This document shows, piece after piece, positions 1 through 19,462 of a stretch of 64,000 bases of DNA. The notes under the pieces are model-generated. The model searched no databases. It worked only from the letters and a program-made list of their open reading frames with translations, and was not told the DNA's origin. The stretch covers positions 6,029,489 through 6,093,488 of the forward strand of contig NC_041721.1 of the NCBI RefSeq assembly GCF_900700375.1, read 5' to 3'. The DNA comes from Denticeps clupeoides (taxonomy: Eukaryota; Chordata; Actinopteri; Clupeiformes; Denticipitidae). The first letter of the stretch is position 1. Every line of letters starts with the position of its first letter. The position numbers were made by a program, and so were the translations under genes.

Positions 1-234
1 ATAGTAGCACACAAAAACCACTAAAGATGATAGCTTGGACAAATGCAAACCAGAACTCCTTTTAAATTCTTAAATACTATAACACAAAAGTTGCTAAATC
101 TGGCCAGAGTTATTACAGGATGATTTATTAATAAAGGTCTAATATTGCAATAAATTGCACAGCTACCTTCAGGTGTATGATCTTTCCGCCAAAAGATCTG
201 TCTATAGTGAGCATAAAAAATGTATGTTTAATTT

Positions 235-415
235 TGCCTGTCAAAGTTGTTTTCAGCCATTGTGGTGCTTTGCAAGCACAGCACACGATGTCCTTTGCTT
301 TTAACCCATCACTGATTTGTGAGCAGTGGGCAGCCATGACAGTCACCCGGGGAGCAGTGTGTGCAGATGGTTCCTTGCTCACTGGTACCTCAGTGGCACC
401 TTGAAAGGATTTAAA
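235..415 (-). repeat. Family-B tRNA-type SINE, 5' part missing
   Basis: The core GTGAGCAGTGGGCAGCCATGA (reverse complement of the SINE body) and the block for its 'ggtgccactgag' segment are shared with copies at 15.1, 34.6, 36.5, 47.2 and 47.8 kb. The tRNA-like head is lost or badly decayed. The short reading frames over it, on both strands, are SINE sequence and not genes. Confidence 0.8.
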
Positions 416-679
416 CCTGCCACATTTTGTTTACAAGTACATTTCCTCAATGGATTGCACAATTCAAAATCCAGACAAATATGTTCAAAGTACATATTTT
501 TTTTGCTTTATTGATCCCATTTGACCAAACTTGTAAGAACCATGGATAAATAAAATTACATACAATAAGCATCAGGCTTCCAGCATTATATGCTTGGACT
601 ACTAAAGTCCATTTCCATGTCTGACCATCACAGGCCTCAATCGTCAAGTCTTGCTTACAAAGACAAAAAAAAATAAAAA

Positions 680-706
680 ATAGAGTTCCAGCGACTGGAA
701 CTCTAT
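680..706. other. Perfect 12-bp hairpin in cars2 3' UTR
   Basis: The arms at 680-691 (ATAGAGTTCCAG) and 695-706 (CTGGAACTCTAT) are perfectly complementary around the loop CGA. It lies between the cars2 stop codon and the nearest AATAAA, so it should be present in the mRNA. Function unknown. Confidence 0.6.
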
Positions 707-785
707 AATGTCGGTTTACTCCAAATTGCAAACTCTACACAGTCAGATGGGATTACTCAGGAGCAAAGTGCATTTCCTTCCTCTG

Positions 786-3700
786 TCATGTTTGCTGGGT
801 CACCTCCCATGTAGATGTGGTGCCTCGGTCCTGCAAACAATATCCTTTGTACTAATTTAAAAAAGAAGTTTGAAATATAATGAATACTGATACGCAGCTA
901 CTCACTTTAATGTGCACCCCCAGTGTTGCCAGGTCTCTCCTCAGGGCATCGCAGGCATTCAGCAGGGGCTGCCTGTCTCGGTGCAGCCGAGTCCTGCCAG
1001 CCTGGCCACCAGCAGAGGTATCTGCAGGGGCCGGAGTCAGAGCAAAGTTCCGTACCTCACGGCGGAAGTGCACCAGCTGTTCCACCACATTCTCCAAGAG
1101 TCCAGAATTAGGCATCATGTGGGATTTCTGTGAAAGCAACAAGCCGGTGTAATGGTACATTGTTCAAGCCCAAATGGACAATGATTGTGTCCTAAAACTT
1201 AACGTAAGTATTTATTTTGGGTTGAACATTACACCCCAATGTAGGGTAAACAAAGCTGTCCAATGGACTTTTTAACCGCTGACCTTTTGATCCACCAGGT
1301 CCACTCCCAGCACCTCCATAATGTCTCTGATGTAGGATAAAATGGCCCCAAACACAGCTGGAGACCTTGGTGACCCTATAGACTGACCACAGATAAGCAG
1401 CACTATTAATACATTCTAAATCAATGAGTTCATTAATGGATTTCAAAACACAGTGTTTAGCTGTGATAACAGCAGATATCCAATAGAGATAAACATACCT
1501 GAATAAAAATAGTAAAACAGGATTGTTATTTCAATACAATTAGCATCTAATCTGCCATCATTCATAAGGCAGGTTACCTTGGTGATAGGCTGTAGCTGAG
1601 TGTTGCCATGATGAATAAGGTTCATGATGGCATCCATTGCTCTTGGGGTATCAAAGTCATCAGCCAGTGCTGTGCGGACACTAGCCTGGGTACTGGCTAA
1701 ACTTCAGAGGGCAGAATTAGGGAAAAATAGTATTTTTAGTCATGTGGGCGGAGGAACAAACCTTTTGAACTTGGAATCGAAATAATACAATACATACCTG
1801 TCCCAGAGCAGCCCCTCCTGGACAGGCTGGCATTGCATGCGATTCTGCATATAAGCCTGAACATTGTGGGTAAAGGCAGAAATGGTGGCCAGTTTGCTGC
1901 AGGCTTCATTCATGCTGGCATCACTGTAGTCTATGGCTAAGGAAGGGGGCGGGGTTACCTATATGACTGATACAACACATTTCTAAAATTGTATACATTT
2001 CAATAAAACAACACAGACATCAAGCTTTTTTTTTTTTATTCTATCCTAAATATATTTTCTCCATCTTACTTAATGAGGGTGTATCTTTAAAAGACTGAGT
2101 TGCTAAAAATGAATGAAAATATTTAGGACAACCATTGTATATTACTAATATAGAACACAACCTACCTGATCTGTACTTGGTCAAAAGGCAGAACATACGG
2201 AATTCGTTGGCAGTGTAAGACTGTAGAAATTCCTACAGTTGGACATATATGTGCAGTTGTCACTATTAAATCATTACAAAATAATGTCAAAAATTCAAAA
2301 TCTTACCTGTATGGTGATATAATTTTTCAGTGACTTTGACATCTTCTCAGTACTTCCTTTTAAATGAAGGTGACCTGAAAAGAATTATACTTTAAGATTT
2401 TTAAGAAGTGTAGGTCATAAAATAGACCACGGCATGCATACACAAATTTCAGCATCATTATGACTTTTTTTTTTACTCAATGGCTACTACAGCTGCATTA
2501 AATAGATGTATATATGTGTAAATCTGCTACCTGAGTGCAGGAAGTAGTTGCCCCACTGTTCACACTGGTGGTAGGCAACACACTGTGCAATTTCATTTTC
2601 ATGGTGAGGGAACGCCAGGTCAATTCCTCCAGAGTGGATGTCTAACTGGCTCCCAAACACAGAACTGAGACAAAAGCATGTGATCTACATCAGTATCCTT
2701 CTGAAAGCACAGGCAATGTTGTCTGTGTCGTCATCTAATTTTTGCAGCAATTAATTTTGCATATTGTAGATTAATATTTGTTTTTCATGTTCTGGAGATG
2801 AAGCAGTATGAAGCGAAACTGACTCCCACCAAGAAGACATTCTAGCTCTGCACTGGATCTACAGCTGCAACATCATTTGAAACTGGGTGACCTGAGTCAA
2901 TCCAGGAAGGCTCAGTTAACAAGAAGATGACAGACAACCTTGCAATTGTGGAGCACTCAATGTGCCAGCCAGGTCTTCCTCTCCCCCATGGTGACTCCCA
3001 TGAAGGCTCCTGGGGTTTGGATGCCTTCCACAGAGCAAAATCCCGCTTATCCCGCTTACCCGTCTCCCCTGAAGAAAAGTGAATTTACAAAAGTACATTT
3101 AAATTACATCAGAAGCAAGTCAAACATCACATGTTTCTCATTAATATGAAAAAAGAACAAACCTGACTCCCCAGTGGTATCTCCCACGTTCACCAGCTTA
3201 CCATAGTGTGTCCCTATGGACTGGACGTCAAAGTACACATCTCCTACAAGGAAAACAATACATTTGTGGAACGCTGCTCTGTTTTTGAATAATTCAGATG
3301 AACCAGACTAAAGGGACCTACCTCGGTCTGTGGTGTAAGCGTGCCCATTTGTGATGATGCATTCAATGAAGGCAACAATTTGTGGAATGTTGTCTGTGAC
3401 CCGTATGTACGCAGCAGGAGGAATCACCTGGGAGGGCAGAATTGCAGCACTTGTAATGAAAAATTTGATTGGCTTTCCTTTTTTTTTTACGCGGTTTATG
3501 GCGCAATGAATGAAATTATTTTCCTGGCCCACCTTCAAGGCCAGCATATCCTGCCTAAAGTGCTCTTCATACATTTGAGACAGCACGGTGGCTGAGATGC
3601 GTTCCTGTGCAAGAGAACTCGTGTTCAGGCATGTTATATTTAGATTTAGTTTTCACTGTTTCCATATTGTTTGGTTACCATGGTAATTGTACGGTATTCT

Positions 3701-4289
3701 TTATGCCACAAATACTAAAGTGGAATATTTACCTCCAGACTCCTCCTGATGATTTTATCATCAATGTCCGTGATGACCATCACATGTATCACATTAATTC
3801 CAAAAACTTTAGATAATATCCTCTGCAGGATATCAAATCTGACGTAAGAGCTGGAAAAAAAAGATTATAAATGGTACACTGTCAAATATAAATACGCCGT
3901 CTTCAGAATAAGGCTTGAAGAACATGCATTTACCAGGCGTGGCCCAAGTGGGCATGGTCGTAAACAGTGGGTCCGCAACTGTACCTTCAAACGACATAAA
4001 AAGCACGTTCAACTCCGCGCGACATATGCCATGTGGCGACAGGCGACATATACCATGTGGCGACTCCCTCCTGCCGCAGTACCAGGGACTCCTTCTGTTT
4101 GGTGAGGCTGTTATAGGTCTTAATTCCTGTGTCATGCCCTGTCGGCCGAGCCCACCCCCTCGGCGACGAACCCGGGCAGGAGGCGTGCGACCTGAGCAGC
4201 ACGCCGCTGTGTTTTGGGGTCCACGGGGCGCGCACGTTGCCTTTCCACGCCAGCTTGGCGAACCCGCACACTGGCGCACACGACCTCAT
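786..4289 (-). CDS. cars2: Mitochondrial cysteinyl-tRNA synthetase
   Basis: Charges mitochondrial tRNA-Cys with cysteine. Fifteen coding exons (minus): 4289-4054, 3984-3934, 3850-3733, 3604-3533, 3427-3322, 3243-3163, 3068-2939, 2664-2531, 2374-2307, 2232-2166, 1936-1798, 1701-1578, 1382-1284, 1127-906, 830-786. They join in phase to 563 codons plus stop; human CARS2 has 564 residues. The tiny second exon encodes the class I HIGH-type motif ([18 protein letters not shown]), with the first zinc-binding Cys. WHIEC and HHENEIAQ supply the other zinc ligands, and KMSKS lies in exon 9. The N-terminus is Arg/Cys-rich, as expected of a mitochondrial presequence. The ATG at 4289 was chosen because it gives a family-like length; an in-frame ATG lies at 4400. 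The exon-1 donor sits inside a 24-bp tandem duplication. Confidence 0.95.
4019..4062. repeat. 24-bp tandem duplication spanning cars2 exon-1 donor
   Basis: Two copies with period 24 (starting at 4019 and 4043) carry GCGACATAT(G/A)CCATGTGGCGA. On the minus strand the upstream copy provides the exon-1 donor ATG|GTATAT, which joins in phase to exon 2. The downstream copy reads ATG|GCATAT, a GC-type donor 24 bases later in the same frame. Confidence 0.85.
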
Positions 4290-4440
4290 CCTCACACGCC
4301 GAGGCGCGGCTCCGGCAACGCGTAAAATGTCCCCGCAAGGAATTACGCGTGCAGTGACAGTTTTGACAGCTCTGCGACAGTGTCCCTCACCACTGTACAC
4401 TAATGCGTTGTCGACTGAAAATGACGTAGGGGGGCGGGGC
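4100..4440. promoter_or_regulatory. CpG-rich cars2 promoter and first-exon region
   Basis: GC- and CpG-dense sequence covers the first cars2 exon and the bases just upstream on the minus strand. This is the usual form of a vertebrate housekeeping promoter; no TATA box is evident. Overlapping open frames on both strands here (for example 3915-4325 plus) follow from the base composition. Confidence 0.6.
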
Positions 4441-5356
4441 TAGAGGTCAGTCGGGGCGACGATAAAAAAAAAAGCCCGAAAGCGTTACAGATTTAATAGC
4501 CATATAAGAAAAAGAGTAAAAAAAACAATCTACGGTTTGCTCTCCTTCCTCCAACACGACATTTTGGCAAAATATAATACCAATGACTCGTTAATCCCCG
4601 CCCCCTGAGCAACGATTGGCCCATACTCACAAGCACCCGCCCATTGCTCCATGAAATGCACGTCACGCTTTCTACGGTGTAAGACGGCTCAACACTGATA
4701 ATAAACATATATAAAGTGTGTTACCCAGGAACTTGGTAATTACCTATGTGTTAAAGTGCAGTCCTTGCAGGTTATTTAGTAAAAGGTAGCCCTTTTAATA
4801 ATAAGTGCTGAAAAATGAACAGCCTGCAGATACCATACATAAATCCAAACGTATTCATATTACATACATATTAGAGATACACAAAGAGATGTAAAACATG
4901 GTACATGCATGTAATCAGCACGCACACACAGTCACGAAAGGTGGGGTTCACACGCAGGCCTGTTCAAGTCCAGGCACAGCTGATCAACCAGTCACCAGTC
5001 AGCACCATATCAGTCCAGTAGAAATGTATGACACACCGATGTATAACATCCCTTGTGCACCACCACACATCCTGATAGCGACACACTGGCATTTGGTTTA
5101 GAGTAAAAAAAAAAAAAAAACAGACAGAGGTGGGGATTTGGGAGAGCATTGTGGAGCCGGCCACAACTGTCTTCTGTGAGAATTCAGATGAAACATTTGG
5201 GAATAAAGTGCACAGAAAGAATTGGGAAGGAACATGGGAGCTTGAACAACCCACAAAGCGGAGCATGGGGGAAATACTAAAACCACTCAACTACATGAGC
5301 TAAAACACACACAAGAAAGGGTTCCAGCATTCTTCACAGGACAATCGGCAAAGAAG
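4441..5356. other. cars2-ube2a intergenic region, ube2a 3' UTR
   Basis: This lies between the cars2 promoter and the ube2a stop codon; both genes run on the minus strand. The part nearest 5356 is probably ube2a 3' UTR, with AT-rich runs and a poly-A tract at 5105-5120. I see no coding exon or recognised repeat. Confidence 0.5.
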
Positions 5357-6859
5357 TCAACTGTCCCTCCAGCTCTGCTCCACGATGGCGGACACTCGCT
5401 TCTCGTACTCGCGTTTGTTCTCCTGGTACAGCTGAGCCGCTTGACTGTTGGCTGGACTATTGGGATTTGGTTCATCCAGAAGAGACTGCAAGGAAGGAAA
5501 CAAAACCACATAATCCTATATCTGTCATTTCAGCACCACCTATAACTTACAAAACACCAATTTCATTCAGCCATCATCAGATTCAGATTATAGTCCTGCA
5601 TTTTCTTCCCTTTTCTTTGACTGCAGGCTCACTCTACCCTGGAAGGGCATCCCTCTCTGTATCACTCCTTCCAAAGGTTTGTTCCTTTCTTTTTTCTCTC
5701 TTAGAGAGTTTTTTTTTCCTTGCATGCAGAAGGGTCAAGCCCATTGAGACATACTGTATACGATTCTGGGCTATATAAGAAATAAATGCTGTTTTCATGG
5801 CATGTTCTGAATAGGCTGATCGTCGGGATTTGCATTTGCTCCCACAATATTTACAGCAAGGGTGTCCACAGTGTGCAGCTGGGATAACTTTGAGGTTTCA
5901 ATAGGCCTGCATGACCGTAACACTGTGGCTGTGGTGTTTTGCACAGAGACTCGCAGGCACGCAATGGCAAAAGCATTCCATTGAATCCTTTTCTGAGGAG
6001 CTGATGGAAGACATGCAAAATTGCAAACAAAAATAAATTGTACAGTCAACTTCTTTTAATATGGCGAGTGCTGATTATCATCAGAGCATGCGGTCTGCTG
6101 GACACCGGTACCTGTATTGAAGTAAGGATTGAGGACACGTCGTACGTTGGACTCCAGCGGTTCTGAAGGATGTCGAGACATATGCTGCCATCTGCATATA
6201 CTGGGCAAAGCAGGACCATAAAATAAAAAAAATGTAAAAAAAAAAAAAAATCAAACCACGGTCAAGAGGGCCGAACAAGTAAACGAGCCGAGGAGCGTGC
6301 GTGGGAACCGACCATTAGGATGGAACATCTTCGAGATAAACCGGACCGTGGGAGGCTTATTGGGATACTCCTCCGTGAACTCCACTGTGAGTTTAAATGT
6401 GCCTGTGAAGGAACACCAAAAGGACGGGTCACCTCGCAGGGCACAACAAAGCGTGCCAGGCGTGAGAACACGGGCCTAAAGGGCAGGTTCGGGATTTACC
6501 ATCTTCGAATGGAGTTCCCTCTGGCCTGAAAGAAAAGGGGGGGGTGAGCGCATGAGTCAAAAAGGGCAACAGGCTGCGGCAGGCGACTGACTTTTCGAGG
6601 GAAGCCGCTACGCGTCCTCACCCGAATATGACCGCGTTCCACACCATGATGTTGTTCTCGGAGGGGGCGCCGCTGACGCCGGCGGGGGGGTCTTCCTGCA
6701 GCCTGCGAACGACACCAGGCGATCGGGGAGGGACGGGGGTTATCACACGGCCCGCGGGGCGGCCGGTCCGACCGGCGGGTTTCGAGAAAAAGTTTTTTTT
6801 GTTTTTTTTTTTTACCTTTTGAAGTCTCGCATGAGCCGCCTCCGTGCAGGGGTGGACAT
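5357..6859 (-). CDS. ube2a: Ubiquitin-conjugating enzyme E2 A (RAD6 homologue)
   Basis: An E2 that, with RAD18 or RNF20/40-type E3s, mono-ubiquitinates PCNA and histone H2B in the nucleus. Six coding exons (minus): 6859-6816, 6702-6622, 6525-6500, 6402-6313, 6200-6112, 5485-5357. They total 459 bases, exactly 152 residues plus stop, the family length. The start [15 protein letters not shown] and the UBC fold are complete. The active-site Cys is in [17 protein letters not shown], preceded by the HPN motif (MFHPN). It resembles UBE2A rather than UBE2B at PPAG, MVWN, FTEEY and WRD near the C-terminus; the last residue is Ser, not the Cys of human UBE2A. The human gene is on X, not 13q34, so its place between cars2 and adprhl1 is a fish rearrangement. 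Confidence 0.96.
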
Positions 6860-7340
6860 TGTAACGGGCGCGGGGCCTTAACTAGCGTCGCCGCATAAAC
6901 TGTTAATACACCCGGGGAGCCGCTCGCCCTTCGCTCCGGACCTGTGTACGACAGTATTTGGTTTCTTCTTGGAAGCCCACATTTCAACATGGAATTTAGG
7001 GCGATACCACGTTGGCAAAATAGGGACCGCCGTGTGTGCGCTTGGCGGACGTACGGTTACACAAATCCGGTAATGTTGTGGATTTATTTTGTTGCAGGTT
7101 GAACAGAACTGTGACGTGAATGTTATCAACATATTCTTCTTCTCTCCGGTTATATCGGATGATACGGAGTCGGTCTCATCCAACCGCAGCCCCCCGTCGT
7201 CGAAGCTGCTGTTGGTACGTTCCTGTCGGAGGCGGGGCTTCGGCGGCGTCATCTGCGGAGCAGTGAAGGTCGAGCCTGCGGTGACAGGTGACAATCGTGT
7301 GCGCGAGCACGTGAGGGAGCGACGCGTGGGGTGGCCTGTA
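6500..7340. promoter_or_regulatory. CpG-rich ube2a promoter and 5' region
   Basis: Dense CpG runs through ube2a exons 1-3 and continues upstream in patches to about 7330. The start codon (6859-6857) sits in the middle. Several open frames on both strands (6496-6990, 6878-7393, 7089-7415) match no protein I know. Confidence 0.55.
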
Positions 7341-7430
7341 CCTTCACGGACAGGGCACAGCATGTCAATCAACATCTGGGCATCTGAATACAAAGCGCAT
7401 TATACCCAGCATTAAAAAAGACTTGTTTTG

Positions 7431-8400
7431 CATCATCTCAGATGAGTGACATTCAACTGATATTACATAAAGGAGTCATTCAGTATGCCCAACTGATATG
7501 TGTTAATGTGTGTTTGGGGATACCTAATTAATTGAACATTTAAAAAAAAAATTATTACATATTTTCTATGACGTGTAATGTTGCGTCCCTGGATGTATGC
7601 TTCCATGTATTCTGTGTGGCTGGCTGTGTTTTTGTGTCATGTCCCTTTTAGGTTGACTTCGTGGGAGGAGTTGAAGCCTACCAGCTCCATCTACCATCTG
7701 CCTATTGGTCACCACCACCTATATAAAGAGACTTCAGATGGTGAACGGCAGGCCCCCAGGGTCTGCTAGGCCGTTACTCTTTTGGTGTGTCGTGTGTCTT
7801 GTTGCTTTGTTGCTTTCTTGTTTGCCTGTTAGCTTTATGTGCCCTTTTCGTTAACTTTGTTGCATGTTTGAGTTATCCCCACTGGACCATCCCTTCCTTT
7901 AGGCTGTACTGATGTACACCCTTCTCCACACCCTTGTCGCATTTCTTAGACCCCTAGACTTTGGAACGTGAGAGTAAAAACTAATTATTTAAGAGTGTTT
8001 AAGAGTGCATGCGCAACTATTTCCCATTTGATAACGGAACAAGATATGCAGTGTTGGAGTTTAGGGGTTTGGTTTAAGGCTGTTGCCATGGATTGTGTCC
8101 CTGAGCAATTCTCTCAGGCAGGGGATAAACCATTTAAGAGGTGGTGGAAGCCGAATGTCCCTCTGAAGAAGTGCAAAGAAGCTGGATGTTGCTTCCATTT
8201 TTTTCATACAGTTACAAAAAAATATTTTAATGCCACAGGCCCGTGGATACCCATGTGAAAAGACTCCAGTCAAAGACGATCAACATGGAATTCTAGAATT
8301 CCGAAACAGCGTCTTGCCTGGACTCCGCTGCCAACACACCGCACTGTTTGTGTGATCTTATTTCATTCATCCCAGTCCCCTTTACAAAGTGAACAGTTTA
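7431..8400. other. Intergenic, with possible solo LTR at about 7570-7960
   Basis: No coding exon is recognised. About 7570-7960 is a noncoding block with a TATA motif (CCTATATAAAGAG near 7719) followed by T- and TTG-rich sequence, which resembles a fish LTR promoter. I could not define its ends or a target duplication, so the LTR call is weak. The rest is unremarkable AT-rich DNA. Confidence 0.3.
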
Positions 8401-8422
8401 CATCGTCATGATAATAGGGTGT

Positions 8423-8428
8423 TTTATT
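8423..8428 (-). terminator. Poly(A) signal for the long adprhl1 mRNA
   Basis: AATAAA on the minus strand, 58 bases past the stop codon of the giant 3' exon. Spacing and strand suit the end of the long transcript. Confidence 0.6.
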
Positions 8429-8486
8429 GCACCTTATTACAGTCTCCTGTGTGTAGCTATTCATAAAACCAGTTCCACACATAGGC

Positions 8487-16704
<8,218 letters not shown>

Positions 16705-19462
16705 GGAGTTTCTTCTCAGACTCGTCCACCAGTGCACCTCTCACCTGGGATCCTCACTCCTTCCCTGGAGACTCAACCCCTGCCGGGCCGATGTGCTCCG
16801 TGCTTCGCAGCTCCAAATCTCGCACTAATTCCCTCTCCCTCCCAGCATGATCCGCCCAAGTTCTATCTCCCTCCTGTCACCAGACCTCTGGTCGTTATCA
16901 GCTTTTGTGAGGCTCAGTTGGGCTGTGATCAGGTGTCTCCAAAAAAGGCAGTCCCCATGGACCCAGAGACCAGCCAGTCAGGCAGTTACACTCACACACA
17001 CTGACTGTAATGAATAAGAGTTGATCCCACTCGACCACTCATAAACACACAGACAGTTAATGATGGTGTTTTATTGGTGTGACTGATTAGTGTATCCGTT
17101 TCGTCATCAAAAATCATTTGAAAATCAAATATGGAAGGACACCAAATACAAGCATCCTTTCAAAAAGAATGGGCTTCTGTATCAAAACTCGTCCTTGTTT
17201 TATTCATGATATGGGACATTGATGCACCAGCCTTTCTGTTTTTGATAAAAACATGCTTTATTGCACACCTTTTCGTTATCCACAATCAAACAAATCATGA
17301 TGTTGGAGATCAAACATTGTTTTGTTTGTTTTTAAATCCCGTATCATATTTTTTTTAATCCACATCATCATGTGCAGTAATACTGATCTGATTGGCCAAA
17401 TCCCAGCGTCCAACACACAAAACTAACTGCAGTGCGTACCGAGTACAAAGTAGTGCAGAGAGCGTACAAGGAACAGGATGGCACAGACATGGCAGCATCC
17501 AGGCAGGCAATTTGGCCAAGCATCGATCTGTTCAAGGACATCTCCATCCGCCACCTCCATCTATATAATCTACTAAAATCACCTACTCTTTGTTCGTTCT
17601 TGTTGAAAAATTCTATTTGGCCGCTATAATATCTGTGCAGGTGGGAAACCAATGCTAATCTGTGACACATTCATCTCTGTATATTAGTCAAATTCAGGCC
17701 CTGTAATTAAAAGTACATTTAATAAATAACTGTTAGCCTTGTGATTTTAATTTCAAATAAGCCACGCGTACATTAAAAGGGCACCATGTAACGATTCATT
17801 AAAAACGGTGACGTGTGTTGTAAACGTAAACTGCTGTATTTGTCATGTGGTTTAGCCTCAACTGAATACTTAAATAGCTATACGCCTTTATTTCATTACT
17901 GTATACCTTACAACTTTGATCCCATTCGCTCGTTTAGATTCGTATGCATACGCATCTCTACAGATCTGGTACGTTACAATGGTTTCAAGCGTTACTGCAG
18001 GTACCTGGACCATGATGTTGTGCGTCTTTTTGTACATACTAATCTTTAAAAAAAAAAAAATAATAATACAGCACACTGTTAAAAGCCTGCAAAATAATAA
18101 AAGAAAACATTCAGTTTTACACCCAATGATCATGTAAATTACATTTACACTTAACAGCAAGTCTGAGGGCTGTATGTTAAAGGCACTGCGGATTGGTGCA
18201 AACACGCATTGGCAGGGAGGCATTTAAACTAATGTCTCCTGTTTTTTTGGAAAATAAACACAGGAACGAAGTCAGCAGTTTCTAGACTAGACGACGGGTA
18301 AGTCCCGTTTCAAGGACATCTCGTCCTTCAAATGTGGACCGGTCCTGGTCCAACAGGTGGACCGCCATTATTTCATTCTGTGCTGATAAATGGTGATGAC
18401 GCAAATAGGAAAATATCCTTTGACCAGCACAGTTAACAATGTTCAAGGGGGGTTACACACCATCGTAGACTGGATGCGGCCCCGAAATGAGACACAACAG
18501 CTTTCACATACATTTCATGTGTTGTCTGCACTGGTTTTAGTGCCATTAAAAGGCAGCCCTGTGACTTAAACTGGAAGTTCTACAGGTACAAATGCATTAG
18601 GAGGAAATTGTAACATTTTCAATGTATGCGAACATTCAATTTTATACTAATATATGAATAATATGCTGCACACTTTGATGGGACTCAATGTTAGCCTTGC
18701 ACTGTTCAACTGTTCAACCCTCGACTAGACTGAACACTTCTTAGATCATTCAATGAGAGTAAATAACACATGTCTGCAACACGGGCCCACACCTTCACAC
18801 GTTGCAGTAACCTCTACACGCCACATGACAAAAGCGAATGCCTTGATGTGTTCAGACTGTAAATCTTACAAATCATGTGCTGTTTGGCTGCTGATCATTT
18901 TTTCCAGCAGCTTCATATTCTTCTAATAAAAACAGGAGGGGGGAGGGTGTAATATCGTGAACAATCTGATGTCCTGTATCACACACCAACCACCATGGGT
19001 CAACATGCTAATAAATCTCTCACACACCATAGGCATGGAAAGAGACAACACAGTGTTCACACACTCATACAGAGAACACTGAAGGGCAAAACACACAAAC
19101 ACACACACACACACACACACACTCCAGTCCATAAGAGGGAGGTTGTCAGCACACAATCTTCTATGAAAGAAGGTTATGGCAATGCCCACAGGCAGGGGGA
19201 CAGATGAATGCATCAAACACTGTGGGATGCAAGGGGATGGTCCACCATCGCCCTCTAGTGTCACTGAGAGGGGGGAGAGACTTTGCATAGACCTTCCCAA
19301 ATTGGCTGTTGGTGTTCCCCCTTCCTGATGGTAGCACTTTGGTGTTTGGTGCCCCCTCCCCATATCATCCTATTTTTTTGTTTTTTTTTGTCACGTTAAA
19401 AAATATTTCACGTCTCAAAATAAATGAGTTTGATATCCCTCTCTGGGAGAGGCAGGTAGTGA
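16705..19462. other. adprhl1 upstream region and dcun1d2 3' flank
   Basis: 16705-17020 is the likely adprhl1 promoter and 5' UTR. The part nearest 19462 is the dcun1d2 3' UTR; a (CA)n run lies at 19092-19122. Between them are AT-rich sequence, the second copy of a 42-bp repeat (17560-17601) and no recognised coding exon. I could not fix the dcun1d2 poly(A) site. Confidence 0.45.
19092..19122. repeat. (CA)n microsatellite
   Basis: About 15 uninterrupted CA units in the probable 3' UTR of dcun1d2. Confidence 0.9.

Larger units (their letters stand above)
1..785. other. cars2 3' flank, probable 3' UTR, with one SINE
   Basis: This stretch lies downstream of the cars2 stop codon on the minus strand and holds no gene I recognise. 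An AATAAA signal on the minus strand lies at 507-512, about 275 bases past the stop, so 507-785 is probably 3' UTR. A 12-bp perfect stem with a three-base loop sits inside it at 680-706. A minus-oriented family-B SINE fills about 235-415. Confidence 0.6.

Noticed and set aside
3915-4443. Plus-strand open frames over cars2 exon 1
   Set aside because: They are antisense to a well-supported exon and owe their length to GC content.
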